Assembly (NCBI RefSeq): GCF_018320785.1
Contig: NC_054886.1
Location: 31,603,732 to 31,667,731, forward strand
Source: Cheilinus undulatus
Taxonomy: Eukaryota > Chordata > Actinopteri > Labriformes > Labridae
Reading direction: 5' to 3'
Length of the DNA stretch: 64,000 nucleotides
Within the stretch, counting starts at the first letter, position 1, and each line of letters begins with the position of its first letter. Below are positions 13,199 through 24,800 of the stretch, one piece after another. A program made the position numbers and the translations under genes. The notes under the pieces are model-generated. The model ran no database searches. It saw only the letters and a list, made by a program, of their open reading frames with translations, and had not been told where the DNA came from.

Positions 13199-14137
13199 CC
13201 TTAAACCACTGATCATCAACTGGTGGCCCAGGGGCCAAATCAGGTCCCCCAAAGCTTCCTGTCTGGCCCCCAGAAGATCATTGAATTCAGAAAAGCAGGA
13301 AAAGAAAATGTAGTTTTAAGAGTATCTTTAAATGTCTGCAGCTGTTAAATCCACCCAAAAGTGATTCATATTGAAATAGTTTTAAAATCACTGCAGAAAT
13401 TGGCTTGTCAGCCATTATTAGAAAATATTTTAAAAATGTGTTAAAACTGGCAAAAAAGGCTGGATAAAGTGGTGAAAAGAGATTATAACGTGGCAAACCT
13501 TGTATATAAAAAGAAAACAGGGGAAAAAGTATATCAAAAATGGGTTGCAAGTGGCAAAAAGAGTGGCCCAAAAGGGATAAAACAGGCAAGAAAAGTGGTT
13601 TAAAGGAGTTAAAGAATGGCAAAAAATTGGGGTTAAGAGGCAAAAAAAGGGCAAAAGTATTACAAAAATGGGTTAAAAGTGGCAAAACAGTGCAAAAATA
13701 GCCAATGGCAAAGTAGTGCAAAGGTAGGGAAGTGAGTTAAAGAGTGATAAAATAGCAAAAAGTGGAAAAAAAGGGTTAAAAGTGGCATGAAATGTAGAAT
13801 GAAGCAGTGAAGTAGTGAAAAGTGTGAAACATGAGTTCATGTGGTAAAACATAATTGTTGAGGGCCCATTCTCTGGGATTTTCAGGAGCCCAGCAAATTC
13901 TGTGAGCATGCCTGTCTCCTTGTGATCAACTTCATTATAGATCGAGATTGGTCTCACTGGTAATGCCTAAAAATGTCCTGCATTTTGAAAGAAATTATAA
14001 ATACTAATAAAAAAATATGTTTATCAGAACAAAATATTGATTTAATTTTTTTTCATTTGGAAGTCCGGCCCCCAGAGACTCTGTCAAGACTAAACCTGGC
14101 CGTTGTGCAAATGTACTTGATGACCCCTTCCTTAAAC
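13199..14137 (-). mobile_element. Non-autonomous hAT element 2, with target duplications
   Basis: The element spans 13207-14129 between perfect 8-bp duplications ccttaaac (13199-13206 and 14130-14137). Its termini are cactgatcatcaactgg and, reverse-complemented from the right, aaggggtcatcaagtac. It carries the same blocks as element 1 in inverted order (gacagagtctctgggggccg on the minus strand, the 'ggccaaatcaggtcccccaa' block at its left end). Its internal array of ttttgccactttt units at about 13435-13800 reads on the minus strand. There is no transposase. The unbroken frames inside it are low-complexity artefacts. Confidence 0.9.
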
Positions 14138-15386
14138 ACTTTTATACTCTTAATTTTGGCACCCAAACATGTGGACCGACAGGCAGCAAAAAGCCAGAAC
14201 CTCACGAGTGTAGTCAAGAAGGAACCTTCCATCACTGGTGCTGCATCCAGTTAAGGCTGGCCCAGACTACACGATTCTTTTGGACTTTCACAACGGCACC
14301 ATGCAAGACTTGTGAATTTACCCAAACTCACAGGAAATTTTCTCTCTGACTTTGAGGATGCTCATGGTTCTTAAACTAAAAGGGTTAAGAAGTTTTACTA
14401 GAATTTGCTGGGAAGTTTCTTTGAGCATTTTCCCAGGAAATTAGTGCTACTCTTCTCTCAGACTTTTCCTCTTAAATTCTGACAAAACTTCCCAAGCAAT
14501 GAGAGACTTTCAGGACTTTTCCCAAACACTTTCAGCGATCTTCCCCTGTAATATTTCAGGAATTTTTACAGGAGATGTTGGGGAATTTTCACAAGGTTTT
14601 ATGGATTTTTTTTTCTGCCACATATATTTATCTATATTTATTATAAATCTGAATGATTGACAAATATCTTGAGTTGTTGTATACCAGCACTGGAAATACG
14701 TCAGATACTACTTAAAATGCAGGCACTGGTATCGGCGAGTGCATGAGTTTGTGCACCGAACCGATACCGTTTGGTTTAGCTTCATATTTTGCTTTGTTTA
14801 GCCATGCTAAACCTTAGTGCTATAAACTGGAAATCAATTCTTCCAGCAAAGAAGAACCAAAGGGTCACAGAGATGCTGTACATTATGATTCTATTTGTTG
14901 AGCCATGTTCTGAGTCAAATATAGGTCAGAAAGTTCACACTGGTATCAGATCAGTACTTGGTATCGGACGATACCAACACCTTGGTATCGGAAATGTATC
15001 AGGAAGGAAAAAATGGTATTGGAACATCCCTACGAATATCAGACATCTGCATCCTGATTTGTTCTTACTGAACCCAAAGCTAGTCCAGTCGACACCCCTG
15101 CTTTAAAGCATGTGCACAACAGAGCTGTTTGTTTGCATGTTCATTCCCCAGCTTTGTTTGTGTCTCTATCACAAGCTTAATATTTTTTTATGGAGGGACA
15201 CCTCCATAAAAAATATAAGTATATATTTTTATATATATATATTTTTAATATGCATATTTCAGAGAGAGTCCAGAGGTGGATGGAGTCTGATCAGCAGGCA
15301 TTTGAACACACTTGTTAGGATTTTCACCTGAGTGAATGTTTTGGTCATAGATCTACGGCCATGTCTATCACCATGTGCGTTCATTT
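14138..15386. other. No gene; degenerate repeats and AT runs
   Basis: 14340-14600 holds degenerate aggaaattttc/cccaggaaatt units. 14690-15010 contains several 'ggtatcgg...gataccaaca' short repeats. 15180-15255 is an AT-rich dinucleotide stretch. No exon was recognised before the Ig gene A stop codon. Confidence 0.4.
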
Positions 15387-16860
15387 TCACACAGTCATCA
15401 CCTCCTCAGTGGTTTTTTTCGGAAAGCAATGAGATTTTAAGCAATTGACTAACAGCCAAACAAGCAGCACAGCTAGAGGCAGTGTCAGTACAATGAATAG
15501 ACCGCTCTGTCCCCGAATCTTCCTGTCTTTTATCACAGCTTCGATCTGTACTTCCATCTGAGACTGGACCCTCACTGCTGTGAAGAGAAGAAAAGAATAT
15601 AATATATATAATATATATAATATAACTGAAGATTAAACATAGCCCACATATTTCCTTGTATTCTTATTTCTTTAATTTTCTTACCAGTCACACTGAGCAG
15701 GCAGTGACCCATGTTGGCACCAGACTCCGTCATCACCTCACACTCGTATCGGCCCGAGTCAGTCATCCTGAGTGAGGACAGATGAAGTCTGAGCCGTCCC
15801 TCTTTGAGGACTTTCTTGTCACAGTGAACTCGTCCTGCAAACTGTTGATGCTGAGACCTACGGACCTCAACTCCATTGTAAAGACGAAACAGACCGGGGT
15901 GTTTGTCACCTTTGTACACGGCACAGTAGACAAAGAGAGAATGTAGTGAGCTGTCAGCTTCAGCCGGGAACGTCCACTCCAGTGTGATGTTTTCATTCTC
16001 CTCTGCCTCGTAGAAACTCTGAGCTGCATTCACATCAAATGATCCTGTGAGACAGAAAGGGAGGGAGGAAAAAGGGAAAGGAAGGCGTGACTCAGGGAGG
16101 ACTGAGGTAGTGTAGATGTGTCCCCAGTCAAAACAGTTAAATTTCCTCCTGCTGCGTCACTGTGAATGTGTAAGTATGGTAGTAGATCACGCTGATGGCC
16201 TCTCCTCAGAGCAGTGTGGTGTTAGAAGCACCTCAAGACAATCAATCAAATCTGATCTTTTAAAGCTAGAATATGTTCAATCTGAATGCTCTGAAATGTT
16301 AACAACTCCTTTGTTATTTATACAGCTCCAGTTCCAAAAAACTTTGCACACTGTGTAAAATGTACATAAAAACAGAATGCAATGATTGTCAAATCTCAAA
16401 TGTTACTGACCTGTTGCCAATTAACCTAATTAGTTGCAAAACTCTCCTCTGGCTGTTTTTCATAAGAACCACATACTTTTCCAGTCTTTTGTTGCTCTGT
16501 CCCAACTTTTTTGAGACATGTTGCTTCCATTAGTTAAAGAATGAGCTTATATTTTTCCTGAAATTGTAAAATATCTCAGTTTCAACATCTGACATGTTGT
16601 TTGTGTTCTATTGTGAATAAAGTTTGGGTTTATGATGATTGACAATCATTGACTTCTGTTTTCATGTACACTTTACACAGCATCCCAACTTTTTTGGAAT
16701 TGTGATTTTATTTAAGCTGCAACATTTAGAAAGTAGAAGCTTGAGTATGTTTATACAGTACGTTTGTATATTAAATGTTTTCAAATGAAACTTTCTCTCT
16801 ATTTCTTGTATCTTCTTGAACTGTTTTTAAGTTGCAGCTTTACAGGTATGAAATAAAGAT

Positions 16861-16893
<33 letters not shown>

Positions 16894-17032
16894 GGCTTGC
16901 AGTCTGAACACAGCCTCAGTGTGCAGTCTTAAAGTATGTCTCATGTTTTGTCTGAGTGGATGATAAAATGAAGTTAAACTCACCGCAGACACAGCAGGTC
17001 AGGTTGAGGAGCAGCAGGATGCTGGAGATCAT
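15387..17032 (-). CDS. Ig gene A: single V-set, type I membrane protein (B7/butyrophilin-like)
   Basis: Three coding exons on the minus strand: 16984-17032 (49 bp, signal peptide MISSILLLLNLTCCVCG), 15685-16044 (360 bp, phase 1-1, V-set) and 15387-15577 (membrane exon). All have GT-AG borders (donors gtgagt, gtaaga; acceptors cacag, cttcacag). The protein is about 199 residues. The V domain has one NIT sequon, a DSGRYEC F-strand motif and four cysteines (in VYC, VHC, YEC, GHC), but the usual B-strand cysteine is absent (ITLEWTF). The last exon encodes a stalk, the hydrophobic segment GLFIVLTLPLAVLLVWLLVN and a short tail with FPKK and no ITIM or ITAM tyrosine. Known relatives are the teleost B7-like or VTCN1/CD276-like cell-surface proteins; ligand unknown. 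It is a tandem paralogue of gene B. Confidence 0.85.
15578..15684 (-). other. Ig gene A intron 2, with tandem NAGNAG acceptor
   Basis: Only 107 bp long with an (ata) repeat-rich centre (15598-15622). The 3' end reads cttcacagcagtgag on the minus strand, giving two acceptors 3 nt apart. Both keep frame and differ by one residue (A) at the start of the stalk. The matching intron in gene B is about 1.27 kb. Confidence 0.65.
16328..16708. mobile_element. MITE in intron 1 of Ig gene A
   Basis: The two ends are imperfect inverted copies. The left, from about 16328, contains ttccaaaaaac and tgtgtaaaatgtacataaaa. The right, ending near 16708, contains its complement (ttttcatgtacactttacac, aacttttttggaattgtg). 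About 380 bp, no ORF. The ends match a very common teleost short inverted-repeat element by memory; the superfamily is not asserted. It is absent from the equivalent intron of gene B. Confidence 0.7.
16861..16893. repeat. (atca)n microsatellite
   Basis: Eight perfect copies of atca directly after an 'aataaagat' tail, in intron 1 of Ig gene A. Confidence 0.95.
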
Positions 17033-17234
17033 CTTCTCCCTGAGAGACAAACACAGAAGGTCAAAGGTCAGTCCTCATATGAGAGCAGAGACTCCTACAG
17101 TCTGTCTGTCCAACACTCCTCGCTGATCACTCTCATTATTAGACTCTACTGGACCATGGGCGTTAGGAGCGTAGCACCTGTAAGCTGGAAGTGATGCCAG
17201 AGTATTTCAGTTAGTAAATAAACCTTAAGAGGAG

Positions 17235-18645
17235 TGGATTTTTGTGGTACTTTAAACCACTTTCACCACTTTTGTCCATCCATTACTGCCACATCTCTGA
17301 CACTTTCAGCCCTTTATTTCTGCTTTTATTAACCAATTTTTGCACACATTTGCAAATGTATTTGCCATTTTTTGCTGCTTTCTGCCCTTTTTTCAACTTT
17401 CACCTCATTTTGGCCCACATTCACCCATATCTTGTCATGTTATTTATTCCACTATTACCCTTTTTGTTCCCATTTCAGCAACATCTTTTGCAACTTTAAG
17501 CTTATATGGCTGTTTTTTTGCCAGTTTTTGGCATTTTGTGTTTTTTTTTTTTTTGTGCCCATTTCTGTCACTTTTTAACTACTAACCCCCCCACCCCACC
17601 CCGCCCATTTCTGCAACATTGTTTTGTAACTTTTAGCTTATTTTAGCCATTTTTTTGCCAATTTTGACCAAATCTTGCCATCTGTACCATTTCCACCCAT
17701 TTTCCGCAATTTTTCTCAACTCTTTTTGCCAGTTTCATTTAATATTTGCCCTATTTCTGCAATTTCTGTCACTTTTTTTACCCACTATTTGCCCCTTGTT
17801 TGTGCCAATTTCTGCAGCTTTTTAAAAATATTTTTTGCTTACTTTAGCAACTTTTTGTCCACTGTTGTCAGTTTTTGCTGAATGTAACCAAATTTGGCTG
17901 CTTTCACGCATTTTTGCTACTTTCTGCCCATTTCTTGCCACCTTTGTCATTTGTTTGGCCACTTTTTGCAACATTTATCCCATTTTTGCCCGTATTTACT
18001 CATATCTGGCCTGTTTTTGTTTTTGTTTTTTCCACTCTTTCCCCCTTTGTCCACAATTCCGGAACATCTTTTGTAACTTTTTGCTTATTTTATTGGCTTT
18101 TTGCCTTTTTTTTGTCTGGGTTTTTTTTTTCCACCTTTGCTGCTTTTTGACCAATTTTTGCCACTTTTTTCTTGTTCTTCTCTTTCTCGCCCATTTCTGT
18201 TGCTTTTTTAACCACCATTTGCCCATTTCTGCCCAGTTTTGCAACATCCTTTTGCACCGTTTTCCTTACTTTAGTCGCTCTTTGACACTTTTTGTTCATT
18301 GCTGTCAGTTTTTGCAGCATTTAACACACTTTTGCTGCTGTTGGTCTGTTTTTGCTACATTCTACCCATTTCTTGCCACCTTATGTCAATTTTTCTTACC
18401 ATCTCTCTCTCTATATATGTATAAATATTTTTTTGTTTTACAATTTTCACAACTTTTAACCAATTTGGCTACCTTTTACCCATTTTTCATAATGTTTTTG
18501 CCACCTTACCCCATTTTTGCCTCTTTTCACCCACTTTTTGTCTCTTTTTACAATTTTTTCACTCTACGTGACATTTTAATGAAGTCTCAGTGTCTTCTGT
18601 TTTATTTTCTGGCATCCTGACATTTGTGCTCATCATGGCCTAGCT
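17235..18645 (+). repeat. Large ttttgccacttttaaccc array element in the 5' intron of gene A
   Basis: About 1.3 kb of degenerate ttttgccactttt/cccatttctgcaac units, pyrimidine-rich on the + strand. It ends with the block ttctggcatcctgacatttg followed by ctcatcatggcctagct (18597-18645). The same terminal block closes the arrays at 24.5 kb and 28.65 kb, so this is a mobile or amplified unit rather than simple slippage. It fills most of the intron between the 5' exon (18953) and the signal exon (17032). Long frames through it are compositional artefacts. Confidence 0.8.
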
Positions 18646-18952
18646 GTAAAGTCTGACATCACTTTTCTAATTTTTCAGTGGTTCCCTTGTATCTAAGAAA
18701 ACCTGACGGTGGTTCCTGTTTTCAGGGTTTTCGGTGAAGCTAATTTCCCTTTAAAGCCAAGAAAGCTGAAGTTTGACCATTTTAACACGGACCCAGAGAG
18801 AAATAACTTCCTGTCTAAGCTAGTTAGCTTGATAGTAATCAAGTCTGTGTGCATTTACACTCTTAAGACGACTCCAGCTACATTTCTTTAAAAGAGTGAT
18901 TGTTTTTTTCATTAAAACTCTCATTTAAACAACAAAAACTGTCTGTACTTAC

Positions 18953-19110
18953 GGACATATCGACTCCAGGGCCCAAACATGAAGAGAAAGCCAGTTTGCA
19001 TCCAAACTTTTTAACTGCTCTCACTGAAAAGAAACCAAAACTAAACTTAAGAAAAAATGATCTAAAGAGAGATAGAGTGTCCACTGGGTGGCAGCAGAGA
19101 GCCAGCAGGG
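18953..19110 (-). other. 5' untranslated exon and probable promoter region of Ig gene A
   Basis: The minus strand ends in ggagtcgatatgtcc followed by a strong donor gtaagt at 18952. Splicing to the acceptor before the signal exon (gtctctcag then ggagaagatg) creates an upstream ATG whose frame overlaps the main start and stops at the beginning of the V-set exon after 23 codons. The block 18953-19130 is closely matched by 27664-27840 upstream of gene B, including gtccactggatggcagcaaa-like sequence. The 5' boundary is not visible; no TATA box was assigned. Confidence 0.6.
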
Positions 19111-19283
19111 AAAATTACAGACTAGAAAACTGAAGAACAGGTGAACAAGCAGAACTGTGACGGTCTGAAAGCACAGGGGTTTGGCATCAGATTTATTTGT
19201 ACAAAAAACAATAGAAAAATATAAAATCAACAGACCATAGAAGATTAAACAAACAAACACAAATAAAAAAATACAAACACACA

Positions 19284-19960
19284 AGTGCAAGTTAGGTATA
19301 AAATTAAGATTGAGCTTTACAGCTCTTCTTCATTATTTCCCATTCAGACGTATTTAAAAAAAACTTTCTATAGAATACAAAAGTAACTTTTTAACTGGAT
19401 GATATTTCTGATAAGGTGCAATTAAAATACACAACAAACATGTGCCATAATGCATTTATAGTTTTTGTGAATTGATTAAAAAATTAAAACAAAGGCATTA
19501 GTGCAAGGAAGGTATAAAAATATAGTTAATCTTATATATTTGTTCCTGCTTGATCCTTTTAAAAATTGCAAAAATATCATTTTAGTTGGAAATTCCTGAT
19601 AAAGGTAAAAATTAAATCTTTAAAATATGCCATACATACACGACAGCTTTTTGTAAAAAAAAAAAAAAAAAAAACAAAACAAACAAACAAAACAAAACAA
19701 AACAAACAAAAAACAAAAACATTAGTGCAAGGTACATATAAAAGTAAGGTCAAACTTTACTATTCATTTTTCAAATTATCCCTGCCTGCAGTTCTTTTTA
19801 AAAAAACATTTTATAAGATACAAAAATGACATTTGAACTGCATATTTCTGATAAAGGTACAAAAAAATCAAACTTATCCAACATTTTCTTTAACAGAAAC
19901 TGAGCAGAGCATTTTTCTAACAGGTAAGACAGCGAAAGCAAGAACCAGCTGTGTAAAAGA
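19284..19960. repeat. Three diverged tandem units of about 220 bp, with an (aaac)n tract
   Basis: Units start with agtgcaag...ggtataaaa at 19284, 19500 and 19724 (periods 216 and 224) and share tttctgataaaggt and tttttaaaaaaac blocks. Between units two and three lies poly-A/(aaac)n at about 19656-19720. No coding content. Confidence 0.75.
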
Positions 19961-21810
19961 TAAGAAGTATACCAACAATATAACAGCAGAAAAATAATCC
20001 TACATTTCGTAGAAATCATTTAAAAACAGAGCTCCATTATAAAGATCAACAGTGTGGTTCTACTAGTAAAAAAATATTTTCTCCATATTAGAAGTAAATT
20101 TTGCCATGGTGCCATAACGATCCATGGTAGACGAACCATAAGCTGTTTGAAATAAGACAAACAGAAATAAGGCACTGACTCAAAGGCATCGTAAACGTTG
20201 TAACATTGGTTACGGATTTTAAAAGTGCCTGAGAGACGATGCATGGACCCCCATCAGTCGTCTTATCAGCCCTCAGATTTTCACATCATTGTTGAAAAAA
20301 TGGTCAAAAATGTTAAATATACAGTCAATGTGATGAGTCTGAGGTTTTTCAGTGCACATGATAAACGTTAAAGGACAAGTACAGATTTCAGATGATTCTG
20401 TTGTTCTATATAATGATTATTAGGATGTCATTACATTTGAAGAACACCTTAGTCATTTCATTGAACCCACAACCTCAGTCCATGGTTTAAAACACATCCA
20501 TACACACATTTATCACATCTGGTCATGTGGCGACACCTTTCACACAATCACACCTCGCTTAAAGCAGGGGTGTTAAAACTTTTTTCACCACATTCAGATA
20601 AATATAAGGATGACTGGGCCCTTTTGATAAAGCTCGCCTTTAAATGAGTGAAACCAATCCAGTGTAGGTTAAGATGCACTTAGAAATGGAATAAAAACCA
20701 GCCGACATCACTTTCAGCTTTTCATTTATAGCCGCCAAGGCATATGGTCAGTAGGTTGTTTGAAATCATGTGATCCAGAATGCCTGGTGGGGGGCAGGAA
20801 GTGTGGGACAGACATTAGGAATGAATGGGAACATTAGATCAATCAATCAATAGTGTGGAGTCGATCAGTATCGCAGACCTCCAAGGGTTGTCTAGCTAGA
20901 TGAAGGCCACAAGAGTCTTGTTGATAGCCAAGTCCCTTTAACATAAAAAAAACATCCTTGTTTTGTCACAAACATGAGTTTAATAGAAGGTAAACTTTAG
21001 GGTAGGCGACTAATTAATGATGTGCCGTTCACAAACGAACCTGTCCTCTGAAACGGCTCTTTAATGTGAACCACTGTAGCTACGTAGCTGCGTTTGAGTA
21101 CCAGTTTCTTTTCCTCCATCCTTTGTCGTTATTCAATCCACATTTAAAAAGCCAAACTGGTACCAGATGAAGAGCCATTTGGGATCAATTAGCTCTACCG
21201 AGCTGAGCTAAATGATCCAGATCTCTTAAAGAGAGATGGATTTCCCATCACAGCGAGTGAGACTGGACAGACATCAGCGGAAGAAATGTCAGAGTTTAAT
21301 AAGCTAATGCATAGTTGTAAACCGTTCAAAATATGGCCTTTTTGTAGCGTTTCTCTATGCAGAAATCACTTCTTACCCCCCAAGGGATGTTCGCTACTGC
21401 TGAGTGACATCATCTGCAAAGAACCTATAATTATTAAGGGTTTTGGACAGGCAGGTCCAGATTTTAGGGGGGCTTAATCAGCTCTGTCTACCACTGGATC
21501 TGCTCCTGGTCTGCACCATTCATTCTGCTATTTTCTGCCATAGCCCAGGGCGTTATGAATTGAGACATTGTTATTATTTTGTTGTAAATATATTTACCAT
21601 TTATACTATCACCTCAGTTTAGTTGTGAAAATGTACATCACTGGAATAATCTAGTCATAATGTTTCCAGAACTATCAGAGCAGTACTGCCTTGAGTTGAG
21701 TTCAAGCACAAGCTTTCTGTTCTAATGCCGGCCATACTTCATTTTAGTTTTTGAATTTGCTGGAACACCCCTGATTTAAGCTTTTTTTCTGAATGCAAAG
21801 CAACAAAACT
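19961..21810. other. No gene; possible degenerate hAT-like end
   Basis: Unassigned sequence between the two Ig genes. A string caggggtgttaaaacttttt at 20567 resembles a hAT terminus and gaacacccctg near 21760 could be its partner, but the flanking octamers do not match. No exon was recognised. Confidence 0.35.
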
Positions 21811-24800
21811 TTAAGAGAAAACAAACAACCCAACAAGCAGCACTGCTGGCAGAACTGACGGTCCAGTGAGGAGAGCGCTACATCCCAGATTCTTTGGTCT
21901 CACAAGTCCAGCCGTCACTACAGTCTGATGTCGAACTGTTGCTTCTGTAAAGAGAAGAACAGATGGTATTACAGCATAATGTGATGAGATAAGGTATTAT
22001 AAGGTTTATAGTATTCAGGTTCAAGGTTATTTAATCAGGAAAATGTTGCAATTTTCAAAATAACTGTCTTGTTCATATAATTTTGAGGCTGGTCAGAGTC
22101 TCCACTGCAGACAGGTCCTCAAATATAGATTTATCTCAAACTAAACCTTAACTGTGAGGCAAGATAACATAATAATTTCTCCAGCCAATGTTAGGGCTCT
22201 ATACTAATTCAAATGGAGCAGGTAGGCCTACAGGTTGTACATTTTATAACATTAACACTGACTGAACCCTACTGCCCACTCTCATGGCAGTTCTTAACAG
22301 CGGTGGCTGTTCCTCACTCTCACTGTAAGCAGCAAACTGGGCGAGGGGCTGCGGCTGCTGCAGGGCGGTTCACGGCAGTGTTTCACATTCAGTTCTAGCT
22401 GCAACAACGCAACTATTTTCTATTCTAGCCCATACATTAGGCCAGTAGCTTTCAATCTTTTCAACCCAAGGTACACCTAAGATTAAGCCCAGATTTCAAG
22501 GCACACCAAAACCACATCAATGCAAAATAGCCTTTTACATGTTACGGTAGATTTAGCCAAGCACTGCCATATAATTGAGATCAGCTGATCTTACACAAGC
22601 CCTCATCAGCTGACGACAAGCTGATTCACTCTAATCATTGGCAAATAGCCCTCATGCTGCCATATTCAAAGCCTGGCCATGCGTACTGCTTCCCGTGCAA
22701 CCTGTACAACCCTCCTCCACCCCAGCTCCTCCTTTATTCTACCTCTGACTTCATCAGGGATTCAGTTGTCATGACGCCTGCTCTGCTTTGGGTTTTTTTG
22801 CTGCTTCTCTGTAGCTGTAATAGTTACATATGGTTGCACAAATCCTCACGACACACCAAGACTTGGCTCACCACACCATTTGAGAAACCTGCTTTAGGCC
22901 ATACAACACCAAACAACTCACCGACTTCATTCATAAACTCGGTCAGTGGACTGCATGCTATATGTTGTTTTGTGTTGCATCTTTGGCAATACTAGCTTGC
23001 CTGTGTCATATTCACCTGGAGTGTTTAGACCCATCTGAGAATTTTCAAATTTAGATCTAGCTCTACCTCTTCCTCTTCCTTTTTTAATGTAAAGGACACT
23101 GGTATTTCTTCTTTTCTGGTATCAAAAATAACTACTCAGTACTTAGAGTATATTTTAAATCCTCATTTATTCAAAATCTTCGAACTCATTAATAAAGTTC
23201 TTAAATTTTCTTACCTATTACATTGAGTTGGCAGTGACCCATGCCTACACCAGACCACGTCACCACCTCACACTCGTATCGGCCTGAGTCAGTCATCCTG
23301 AGTGAGGACAGACCAAGTTTGAGCTGTCCCTCTTTGAGGACTTTTCTGTCACAGTGAACTCGTCCTGCAAACTGTTGATGCTGAACCCAGGGGACCTCAT
23401 CTCCACGAACAAGACGAAACAGGCCTGAGTATTTCTCCTCCCTAGACATGGCACAGTAGACATCAAGAGAGCGTAGTGAGCTGTCATCTTCGGCAGGGAA
23501 CGTCCACTCCAGTGTGATGTTTTCATTCTCCTTTGCCTCGTAGAAACTCTGAGTTGTATTCACTTCAATTGATCCTGCTGAGAAAGAGAAAAAGAGAAAC
23601 ATGAAGTCTTACTGAAGTTATTGACTGTGTTTATACTGCACAGATCAACATCCTTTTTTGTTTTAAGTCCGTGATTCAGATCTGATAGGATGAGTGTTAG
23701 ATAACTGATCCAAAAAAGCATCAAAAAACAACCAAGGTCAGAGTGCAAACATCTCAAACTCAAACTCTGAGCCTTATTTGTTTGAAATTGCCAAACATCT
23801 AAAAAGAAATACAGTCATATGTTGTTTTAATCATGTTTGCATAATGACTCCAAAACAACCAAAAGTTGTGCATTGTCATGTATTATTCAGATACCAACCA
23901 CAGAACATCATAAAGACCTGAAGTTTAAAAGTTGCACGCTCTCTCTCTGACTTTGCACAGCATGGCAGTCCTGCCCAAAGAGTCAACTAGGCCCCCTATA
24001 AACCCAGAGAACAAGCCCTCCCCAGTTGTTATTTAATGATGATATCAATGCATCTGTGCTGGAGCTGTAGCAATGACAGTTAGCTCATTTAGGAGCTGAA
24101 AAGTTGTCTAGCTGGTATTGGGTTCTGATGTTCAAATTGTTTATTAAACCTTTCAATCAATGTTTCTGCCCATTTTTGCCACTTACAGCTTTTTTTTGCT
24201 ACTTTTAACCCACACTCACTACTTTAGCTACCAATTTTTGTCCTTATTGCCTCTTGTAACCCACTTTTAAACTGCTTTTCACCATTTATATGCCCTCTTT
24301 TCCCCATACTTGCTGCTTTATCCCATTTTTGCCTCATATAACCTATTTTTGCCACTTTAAAGCAATTTTTGCTCTTTTTCCACTTTTCACCACTTACTTC
24401 TCCCATTTTTCCCACTTTTAATCCATTTTGCCAATTTTTGCCTTCATTTTGCAAAGTTATTTCAGTTTCGTCCACATTATTCTCTGGTATCCTGATGTCT
24501 GTGCCCATCATGGCTTAGCTACGGAGGCTCACATTTGTTCCCTAATGGTTTAGTCAATGGATCAGTTCCCAACCTTTGTTCTTTAGCCCCCCCAGTCACA
24601 TCTAAGAGAAGCCGAGCACCCCAAAGACCCACCTGGAAAAAGTACACAACAATTGTAATTGTCTTCATTAACAAAATTTAAACATAACCCGCCTAGAGAC
24701 ACTTGTCCCTGAATAAAACATCTATGTATAAATGTCTATTATTATGAATCTATTCGGACCACTCTAGAAAAAGTACAGTAAAAAGTATTTGTGAATTTTC

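Noticed and set aside
13287..13957. Overlapping 144-, 74- and 94-codon frames on -
   Set aside because: They lie in the array of hAT element 2 and are low-complexity, overlapping frames.
17835..18620. 261-codon open frame on +
   Set aside because: It is built entirely from degenerate ttttgccactttt units, giving only C/F/L/P-rich text; the frame is a compositional artefact.
20567..21770. Possible further hAT element (caggggtgttaaaac ... gaacacccctg)
   Set aside because: The octamers outside the two ends do not match, and the inner sequence gives no family support.
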